A stretch of 6,233 nucleotides of DNA from Candidatus Segetimicrobium genomatis (lineage in GTDB: Bacteria > Sysuimicrobiota > Sysuimicrobiia > Sysuimicrobiales > Segetimicrobiaceae), in NCBI GenBank assembly GCA_005883865.1, contig VBAO01000201.1:1-6233 (forward strand). Reading direction: 5' to 3'. This document shows, in pieces, positions 1-4,139 of this stretch; positions within the stretch are counted from its first letter, which is position 1, and every line of letters begins with the position of its first letter. The notes under the pieces were generated by a model that saw nothing but the letters and a program-made list of their open reading frames with translations, ran no database searches and was not told the origin of the DNA. The translations under genes were made by a program, and so were the position numbers.

Positions 1-139
1 GCGACGTGAGCGACGTGGACCCGAACAGGCCGAGCCGCTCGGTGTCGTCCGACCCGCAGAACGGGCAGACGACCGCGGGAGGGCGCGGCGCCTCGTTCCC
101 GGGCTTCGCGGGCGACGGGTCACCCACAGGGTCACCCAC
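1..139 (-). CDS. PaaD-type C-terminal zinc-ribbon protein, separate gene, partial (cut by the left edge)
   Basis: The frame reads on the minus strand off the left edge, so only about 46 N-terminal residues are seen and the stop is missing. After a Pro/Gly-rich leader comes CPFCGSDDTERLGLFGSTS, with the first Cys pair encoded near 56-67. This resembles the zinc ribbon that closes E. coli-type PaaD (CPxCGS...FGST, then a second CxxC pair that would lie outside the window). PaaD helps maturation of the phenylacetyl-CoA epoxidase, so this is probably the other half of a split PaaD. The start is uncertain. GTG at 137-139 overlaps the paaC stop and follows GGCGGA by six bases; GTG at 125-127 is four codons later and in frame, created by a 12-base duplication. 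It is the last visible gene of the paaA operon. The family call rests on a short motif and remembered homologues. Confidence 0.72.
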   Translation of the reverse strand, partial: MGDPVGDPSPAKPGNEAPRPPAVVCPFCGSDDTERLGLFGSTSLTS

Positions 140-140
140 G
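117..140. repeat. 12-bp tandem duplication at the paaC stop / zinc-ribbon start
   Basis: Positions 117-128 and 129-140 are two adjacent copies of a 12-base unit (GGGTCACCCAC plus A or G), identical at 11 of 12 positions. On the coding strand each copy reads GTGGGTGACCC, carrying a possible GTG start. The paaC TGA stop (132-134) falls in the upstream copy. Because the unit is four codons long, the zinc-ribbon frame is kept and reads VGDPVGDP. It looks like replication slippage; the functional effect is unknown. Confidence 0.8.
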
Positions 141-905
141 GCGCATCCGCCGGCGGGACTCATCCCACTCGGCCCACGGCAGCGCCTCGGCCGGCACCCA
201 GCCGTCCCCGTCCGCCCGCAGCAGCGAGGCGAGCCCGGCGTCGCGGAGCAGGGGGCCGATCTGGCGGAGAAAGCGCCGCCGCACCGCGTCGCCGGCCTCC
301 CGCAACACCCCGACCGCCACCAGGGGCGCGAGCGCGCCGCCCCGGTCGGGACCGAACCAGCACACCGCGTCGGCCCACGCCTCCCGGATGATCGCATCGA
401 GGACCGATCGGACGCGCGGGCCCTCCGCGGCCAGCTGCAGCAACCACCCCTGACCGTGGACCGCATGGAACTGCTCCTCCTCGATCAGCTTGCGGGTCCG
501 CTGGCGGAGCGGCAGGTACCGCGACCCCAGGGCGGTCTCGAGGACGAGGGTCAGCGCCTGGTCGACCAGGAGGTTCGCGACGATCAGGTGCGGCCAGCTC
601 GGAAACGGCCGGTCGACGAACGCGACCGTGCGCGCGTCCCCCGCGGCCCACTCGTGCTCCGAGCGGCGGGGGGCCCCCGGCAGCTCTTCCAGGAGCCCGT
701 ACAGCACCCGGGCGTGCCCCAGTTCGTCCTGGGCCATCGCGGTCGCCGCCACGCCGGCCTCGATCGTCGGGCCGCTGCTGCACCACTCGCCGTACCGCAG
801 CCCGAGCGCGTGCTTGTTGTCGGCGAGGGCGGTGACGAGGTCCACGAGCGGCGGCACGGTCTCCCGCGGGAGGGCGGCGGCACGGTCGAGCAGGGGGGTG
901 CTCAC
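132..905 (-). CDS. paaC: Phenylacetyl-CoA epoxidase subunit PaaC (ferritin-like), with full diiron-ligand set
   Basis: This 257-residue protein matches the PaaC family in length and landmarks. LRYGEWC near residues 36-42 matches the family's LGEWC. A four-helix ferritin-like pattern follows, with TIEAG (E49), DELGHAR (E61, H64), LLVDQAL (D115) and EEEQFHAVHG (E144, H147). In the E. coli epoxidase PaaC is the metal-free partner that scaffolds catalytic PaaA, and its second-helix motif is degenerate (DLLGQAR). Here both ExxH motifs and the other ligand positions are intact, which is unusual for a pure scaffold. The start is GTG at 903-905, preceded by GAGGGG at 912-917 with a six-base spacer; this ribosome site overlaps the paaB stop. 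It lies 10 bases after paaB in the same operon. A related catalytic PaaA/PaaC-like oxygenase subunit is the alternative reading. Confidence 0.9.
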   Translation of the reverse strand: MSTPLLDRAAALPRETVPPLVDLVTALADNKHALGLRYGEWCSSGPTIEAGVAATAMAQDELGHARVLYGLLEELPGAPRRSEHEWAAGDARTVAFVDRPFPSWPHLIVANLLVDQALTLVLETALGSRYLPLRQRTRKLIEEEQFHAVHGQGWLLQLAAEGPRVRSVLDAIIREAWADAVCWFGPDRGGALAPLVAVGVLREAGDAVRRRFLRQIGPLLRDAGLASLLRADGDGWVPAEALPWAEWDESRRRMRRG

Positions 906-915
906 CCGGGTCCCC

Positions 916-1143
916 TCATGCGTGGGCGTCTACCGCCTCGGTGCGGACAGACTCGACCGGGATGACCGCGCGCCGGGGGACGACATACAGTTCGATCCAG
1001 GACTCCTCGTCGTAGATGCTGCGCGCGTACACGCGGGCGAGCGCGTCGCCGGACGCGGCCACGCTGCCTACGTGCCGGAGCGGCTCCCCGTCGACCCGGC
1101 GGGCGAACACTTCGTACACCGGCTCATCGCCGATCCGCTGCAC
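916..1143 (-). CDS. paaB: Phenylacetyl-CoA epoxidase small subunit PaaB
   Basis: A short 75-residue protein with the PaaB signature. VYEVFARR (residues about 9-16) is followed by RHVGSVAASG (about 23-32) and an ending of YDEESWIELYVVPRRAV, which lines up with E. coli PaaB (YEVFVRG...HRHVGSLHA...IWVVKASEI). PaaB bridges PaaA-PaaC heterodimers in the epoxidase complex and has no catalytic metal. It is shorter than the usual 90-95 residues and lacks the C-terminal extension seen in proteobacterial PaaB. The GTG start at 1141-1143 follows GAGGGAG at 1148-1154, which overlaps the paaD stop, suggesting translational coupling. The gaps to paaD and paaC are 9 and 10 bases. Confidence 0.88.
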   Translation of the reverse strand: MQRIGDEPVYEVFARRVDGEPLRHVGSVAASGDALARVYARSIYDEESWIELYVVPRRAVIPVESVRTEAVDAHA

Positions 1144-1152
1144 GGCGCTCCC

Positions 1153-1482
1153 TCACACCGTCACGCCGCAGCGCCGCAGCGCTACGCGCGCCCGCTCGGT
1201 CAGGCGGTCCTTCGTCCACGGCGGATCCCAGGACACCTCGATCCTGACGTCCCGCACGCCGGGCAGTCGGAGCAGGCAGTCCCGGATGTCCTCCTGGATC
1301 ATCTCCATGCAGGGACACGCCGTCGCCGTGAACGTCAAGGTCAGCGTCACGACCCCCTCCGCCACCCCGACCTCGTAGACGAGCCCCATGTCGACGATGC
1401 TCACCGGCCACTCCGGGTCGGCGACGCCGGACAGGGCCGCGAGCACCCCCTCGCGGGTCGGCGCGCGCAGGGCCTCCGGCAT
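1153..1482 (-). CDS. paaD: PaaD-like DUF59/MIP18 metal-cluster assembly protein (short, lacks zinc ribbon)
   Basis: Starting at ATG 1480-1482 the product has 109 residues and covers one DUF59 (MIP18/SufT-like) domain. Seen landmarks are DPEWPVSIVDMGLVYEV (about 22-38), a TATACPCMEMI segment with C56 and C58 matching the family's conserved T..CP cysteine, and VSWDPPWTKDRLTE (about 83-96). PaaD is thought to assist metal-centre or Fe-S maturation of the phenylacetate oxygenase. Family PaaD proteins of about 165 residues carry a C-terminal zinc ribbon after this domain. It is absent here, but a matching zinc ribbon is encoded as a separate gene four positions down the operon. The start lies two bases after the paaA stop, with GGAG about ten bases upstream. 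A longer reading of this frame back to 1980 only runs antisense-style through paaA and is not credible. Confidence 0.88.
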   Translation of the reverse strand: MPEALRAPTREGVLAALSGVADPEWPVSIVDMGLVYEVGVAEGVVTLTLTFTATACPCMEMIQEDIRDCLLRLPGVRDVRIEVSWDPPWTKDRLTERARVALRRCGVTV

Positions 1483-1484
1483 CG

Positions 1485-2414
1485 CTAGTGCCGCTCCACG
1501 GTCTCGCGCATCTGCCGCCGGCCCCGCTGGAGCATCTCCACAAACATCGCGTTGCCCGGCCCGCGTCGCTTCCACCGGACCAGTACGTCGTTCCACGTGA
1601 TGGGCCGGTCCATCAGCCACCGGCGCTCCGCTTCGTCGAAGTCCACCGGCAGCGGATAGTCCAGCACGTACGCATCGGTCGCGCGCTCGTGGTGGGCCGG
1701 CACCCGAAATCCCAGGCCCTCGCACAGCGGCACGGCGGTGCGCAGCCACGTCTGGCGGAGCTGGTCGTTCGTGCTGCCCTTCAACCGATAGCCGATCTGC
1801 TTGCCGTGCGTCTTGAGGGAATCCGGCAGACCGAACCACTCCACCGTCATCGGGAACATCCAGTCGATGGCCTGCTGGAGCTCTTCCCGGTGCGTGGCGG
1901 CGAGGCGGCGCATCCCGTTCTCGCCGTGCCGGAGGTGGAAATTCTCCTCCTTGTCCACCTTCGCCAGCCCCCGCCGCCACGGGCCGTAGCTGCAGTGCCG
2001 GTACACGTCGCCCAGCAGCACGTACCCGGCCCGGTCGTAGAACGCGTTCGCCACGATCAGCTCGATCCAGGATCGCAGCGGCACGTCGAAGGCGTACGGG
2101 TGCTTGAACTGCTTCGGGTCGCGATCGTAGATCAGCGCCTCGGTGTCCACGCCGAGATCCTGGAGGATCCGATAGCCGATGTGGGCGTGGCTGAGCTCGT
2201 CCTGGATGATCGCCAGCGCGGAGATCAGGTTGTTCATCGAGGGGACGTTCCTGGCCGCCGTGTAGTAGCTGGGGGCGCTGATCAGCTCCGTGTCGGCCGA
2301 CACGGTGAGGATGTGGATGAGGGTTTGCCGGTACTCCGGGGTCATCTCCCCGGGGGACTCGACGATGTGCCCCTGCCCGATCCGCTCGATCAGCTGCTCG
2401 TCGGTCATCGCCAT
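1485..2414 (-). CDS. paaA: Phenylacetyl-CoA 1,2-epoxidase catalytic alpha subunit PaaA (diiron oxygenase)
   Basis: This 309-residue ferritin-like oxygenase subunit has the expected PaaA length. Apparent diiron ligands are E43 (SADTELIS), E73 and H76 (QDELSHAH), D127 (FYDRAGY) and E157 and H160 (KEENFHLRHG). Other PaaA landmarks are MTPEYRQTLI near 24-33, SYGPWRRGLAKV near 142-153 and a STNDQLRQTWL segment resembling the family's FTNDELRQRF. In the known pathway PaaA uses O2 and electrons from PaaE to epoxidise the ring of phenylacetyl-CoA. The sequence differs clearly from E. coli PaaA, so a different aryl-CoA substrate is possible. ATG at 2412-2414 is chosen because GGGGAGG lies six bases upstream (2421-2427); an in-frame ATG also lies at 2406-2408. 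It is the first gene of the operon, read from the divergent control region shared with paaX. Confidence 0.92.
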   Translation of the reverse strand: MAMTDEQLIERIGQGHIVESPGEMTPEYRQTLIHILTVSADTELISAPSYYTAARNVPSMNNLISALAIIQDELSHAHIGYRILQDLGVDTEALIYDRDPKQFKHPYAFDVPLRSWIELIVANAFYDRAGYVLLGDVYRHCSYGPWRRGLAKVDKEENFHLRHGENGMRRLAATHREELQQAIDWMFPMTVEWFGLPDSLKTHGKQIGYRLKGSTNDQLRQTWLRTAVPLCEGLGFRVPAHHERATDAYVLDYPLPVDFDEAERRWLMDRPITWNDVLVRWKRRGPGNAMFVEMLQRGRRQMRETVERH

Positions 2415-2420
2415 CGCTGG

Positions 2421-2427
2421 CCTCCCC
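2421..2427 (-). promoter_or_regulatory. Ribosome binding site of paaA
   Basis: GGGGAGG on the minus strand sits six bases before the ATG at 2412-2414. It decides against the upstream in-frame start at 2447, which has no comparable site and would lie within the control region. Confidence 0.75.
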
Positions 2428-2440
2428 GCCCGGGGGCGAT

Positions 2441-2470
2441 ATGACACGCTTTTTGCACGAATGCAGTCAA
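2441..2470 (-). promoter_or_regulatory. Candidate proximal promoter P2 for the paaADBC operon
   Basis: On the minus strand TTGACT (2465-2470) is followed after 18 bases by TGTCAT (2441-2446), a four-of-six match to the -10 consensus. Transcription would begin near 2434, leaving a short leader before the paaA ribosome site. It is weaker than the distal candidate and is predicted by eye only. Confidence 0.4.
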
Positions 2471-2483
2471 TTGCGTGTATAAT
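2453..2483 (+). promoter_or_regulatory. Candidate paaX promoter
   Basis: A perfect TATAAT at 2478-2483 is preceded by TTGCAC at 2453-2458, with a longer-than-ideal 19-base spacer. Transcription would start near 2490, about 13 bases before the AGGAGG site. The -10 lies within the palindrome shared with the opposite-strand promoter, so polymerase could not occupy both at once. Confidence 0.55.
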
Positions 2484-2490
2484 TATTATA
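2478..2490. promoter_or_regulatory. 13-bp AT palindrome giving TATAAT on both strands
   Basis: The bases TATAAT-T-ATTATA form a perfect inverted repeat around one central T. They supply a consensus -10 to the paaX promoter on one strand and to paaA promoter P1 on the other. It is the only such A/T run in a very GC-rich window. Confidence 0.7.
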
Positions 2491-2492
2491 CG

Positions 2493-2512
2493 GCGTCGAC
2501 GCAGGAGGCGTC
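2493..2512. promoter_or_regulatory. Candidate operator: palindrome GCGTCGACGC plus a third half-site
   Basis: GCGTCGACGC (2493-2502) is a perfect 10-base palindrome. A further GCGTC at 2508-2512 makes an inverted pair with GACGC (2498-2502) across AGGAG. The element lies in the spacer of paaA promoter P1 and just after the predicted paaX start site, overlapping the paaX ribosome site, so one bound repressor could control both directions. PaaX is the natural candidate. This does not resemble the remembered E. coli PaaX site (TGATTC...GAATCA), so the assignment is inference. Confidence 0.4.
2503..2508 (+). promoter_or_regulatory. Ribosome binding site of paaX
   Basis: A perfect AGGAGG lies five bases before ATG 2514-2516. 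It fixes the paaX start there rather than at the in-frame GTG at 2475, which falls in the -10 region. Confidence 0.85.
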
Positions 2513-2513
2513 A

Positions 2514-3449
2514 ATGCGCGCGCGCTCGTTGTTGTTCACGGTGTACGGCGACAGCATCCGGCCGCACGGCGGGGAGATCGGCCTCGGGAGCCTGAGCCGC
2601 CTCATGGCGCCGCTCGGGTTCTCCGCGCGCGCGGTCCGCGCGGCGATGTCGCGGATGGCGCGGCAGGGGTGGCTGCAGACCCGGAGGCTCGGGCGGCGCG
2701 CCTACTACTCGCTGACCCCGCGGGGGGCGTGGCGCGTGGAAGAGGGGGTGCGCCGGGTCTACCGGCTCGCGCCCGAGCCGTGGGATGGGCGGTGGCGTCT
2801 CTTGACCTACGCGATCTCGGAAGGCCGCCGCCCTGTGCGCGACCGGCTTCGCCGGGAGCTCGCCTGGCTGGGGCTCGGACCGCTCTCGAGGAGCACCTGG
2901 CTCACGCCGCGCGACCTCGGCGGCCGGCTGTTCGAACTGGCGGCCTCCCACGGGCTGAACGACGGCGTCGCCATCTTCGAGGGGGCCCATCTCGGACCGG
3001 AGCGGGACCGCGCCCTCGCCAACCGGTGCTGGGACCTGGACGCCGTCGCCTCACGGTATCGCGCGTTCACCGCGGCGACCCGCCGGCGGGCGGTCGTCCT
3101 GCGCCGAGGGCTCCGGCGCGGCACGGTCTCCGACGCCGCCTGCTTTGCGGAGAAGATCACGCTGGTTCACGAATACCGGAAGTTTCTCTTCGTGGATCCG
3201 GGGCTTCCGCCGTCCCTGCTTCCCGCCGACTGGCCGGGGTGGGAGGCGGCCCGGGCCTTCCGCGACGTCTACCAGATGCTCGAACGGCCGGCCGCGCGGT
3301 TCTTCGCGGAGGCGTTCGAGCCTCCCCCGGGGCGCGGCGCCCGCGCCTACCGGCCCTTGAACACCGGGGGGCGCTTCTCGAGAAAGGCGTTGACGCCCTC
3401 GGCGGCGTCCGCGCTGGCAAACACGCGGAACAGCGCCTCCCGCTCGTAG
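2514..3449 (+). CDS. paaX: PaaX-family transcriptional repressor
   Basis: The product has 311 residues, close to the roughly 300-316 of PaaX proteins. An N-terminal winged helix-turn-helix is visible: LLFTVYGD (6-13), GLGSLSRLMAPLGFSARAVR (about 23-42, helices), then MSRMARQGWL and the wing RRLGRRAYYSLTPRG (about 57-71). The middle region with W90 and WRLLTYAI (94-101) and the C-terminal EKITLVHEYRKFLFVDPGLPP (213-233) plus LLPADWPGW (235-243) match the PaaX and PaaX_C families. In E. coli PaaX represses the paa operon until phenylacetyl-CoA binds it. The gene diverges from paaA, fitting autoregulation and operon control. The last 34 or so residues (278-311) are read antisense through the end of the hydratase gene and look unlike PaaX. 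A one-base shift near 3357 would stop the protein at TGA 3358-3360. Confidence 0.92.
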   Translation: MRARSLLFTVYGDSIRPHGGEIGLGSLSRLMAPLGFSARAVRAAMSRMARQGWLQTRRLGRRAYYSLTPRGAWRVEEGVRRVYRLAPEPWDGRWRLLTYAISEGRRPVRDRLRRELAWLGLGPLSRSTWLTPRDLGGRLFELAASHGLNDGVAIFEGAHLGPERDRALANRCWDLDAVASRYRAFTAATRRRAVVLRRGLRRGTVSDAACFAEKITLVHEYRKFLFVDPGLPPSLLPADWPGWEAARAFRDVYQMLERPAARFFAEAFEPPPGRGARAYRPLNTGGRFSRKALTPSAASALANTRNSASRS

Positions 3450-4117
3450 GCGAGCCCGCCGTCGAGGGGCAGCTCCAGGCCGCGGGTCACGGTGAGCTTG
3501 ATCAGCCCGACCGCCATCCCGGCGCTTCGGGTGAGGGCCTCCGCATACTCCCGCGTCCTGGCCATGAGCTCCTCGGCCGGGAACACCCGGTCGACGAGGG
3601 TGAGCGACAGGGCCTCGTCGGGGGAGACGGTCCGGCCCGTGATCATGAGGTCGAGGGCCCGGCCCTTCCCGATGAGGCGCGGCAGGCGCTGGGTTCCCCC
3701 GTTCCCCGGAAGGATCCCGAGCGAGACCTCCGGCTGCCCCAGGCCGTACTTCCCGGCGGCGGCAAACCGCAGGTCGCACGCGAGCGCGATCTCCATCCCG
3801 CCGCCGAGGCAGTGGCCGTTGATCGCCGCGATAAACACCTTGGGCGTCATCTCGACCTTCCGCAACACTTCGTGCATGCGCAGGATGAACTTCTCCTTCT
3901 CCTGCAAGGTGGAGGCCTGGAACATCTTGACGTCCGCGCCGGCCGAGAAGAACCGGGGCAGCGTGCTCGTCACCACGACCGCGCGCACCCCGTCGTCCGC
4001 CCGCACGGCCTCCACCACCTCGTCCAGTTCGTGCACAAACTGCTGGTTGTAGGCGTTCGCCGGCGCCCGGTGCAGCGAGACCTGGCCGACCGCTCCGTCG
4101 CGCTCAAGGCTGATCAT
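3347..4117 (-). CDS. Enoyl-CoA hydratase/isomerase family protein
   Basis: A 256-residue crotonase-fold protein of usual length. FSAGADVKMF (57-66) and NGHCLGGGMEIALACDLRFA (100-119) form the CoA pocket and oxyanion hole. Both catalytic glutamates of true hydratases appear present, E109 (GGGME) and E130 (GQPE), followed by SLGILPGNGGTQRLPRLIG (132-150). The C-terminus has FLEKRPPVFKGR. The product probably hydrates an enoyl-CoA made after ring cleavage, as PaaF does, but a PaaG-type isomerase or general beta-oxidation role cannot be excluded. ATG 4115-4117 gives the typical N-terminus MISLERDG; GTG at 4124-4126, three codons earlier, is an alternative. It follows the ligase by 22 bases and is likely co-transcribed. 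Its 3' end overlaps paaX tail-to-tail. Confidence 0.88.
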   Translation of the reverse strand: MISLERDGAVGQVSLHRAPANAYNQQFVHELDEVVEAVRADDGVRAVVVTSTLPRFFSAGADVKMFQASTLQEKEKFILRMHEVLRKVEMTPKVFIAAINGHCLGGGMEIALACDLRFAAAGKYGLGQPEVSLGILPGNGGTQRLPRLIGKGRALDLMITGRTVSPDEALSLTLVDRVFPAEELMARTREYAEALTRSAGMAVGLIKLTVTRGLELPLDGGLAYEREALFRVFASADAAEGVNAFLEKRPPVFKGR

Positions 4118-4139
4118 GTCTCCCACGGACCCCACCCCC

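Larger units (their letters stand above)
2485..2514 (-). promoter_or_regulatory. Candidate distal promoter P1 for the paaADBC operon
   Basis: On the minus strand TTGACG (2509-2514) is separated by 18 bases from a perfect TATAAT (2485-2490), a near-consensus sigma-70-type promoter. Its -35 overlaps the paaX start codon, and its spacer contains the palindrome GCGTCGACGC (2493-2502). A start near 2478 would give a leader of about 60 bases. Binding of a repressor to the spacer palindrome would block it. Inferred from sequence only. Confidence 0.55.

Noticed and set aside
6..965. Long plus-strand open frame opposite paaC
   Set aside because: It is Pro/Arg/Gly-rich low-complexity translation antisense to paaC, has no recognisable domain, and arises from high-GC codon bias.
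1483..1980. N-terminal extension of the PaaD frame
   Set aside because: It lies inside paaA in another frame and is Arg/Gly/Ala-rich. The DUF59 domain starts properly at the ATG at 1480-1482, right after the paaA stop.
1488..2444. Long plus-strand open frame opposite paaA
   Set aside because: It mirrors paaA almost exactly, has His/Arg/Pro/Val-rich shadow composition and lacks a ribosome site or family motif.
2498..2512. Possible RNA hairpin GACGC-AGGAG-GCGTC regulating paaX translation
   Set aside because: The stem is only five base pairs and the ribosome site lies mainly in the loop, so it would not clearly hide it. It is better treated as part of the DNA operator candidate.
2475..2513. 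Upstream in-frame GTG start for paaX
   Set aside because: It falls at the predicted -10 element and has no ribosome site, whereas ATG 2514 has a perfect AGGAGG five bases upstream.
3341..3460. Intrinsic terminator between paaX and the hydratase gene
   Set aside because: The two genes overlap and no GC-rich hairpin followed by a T-run on either strand was found there.
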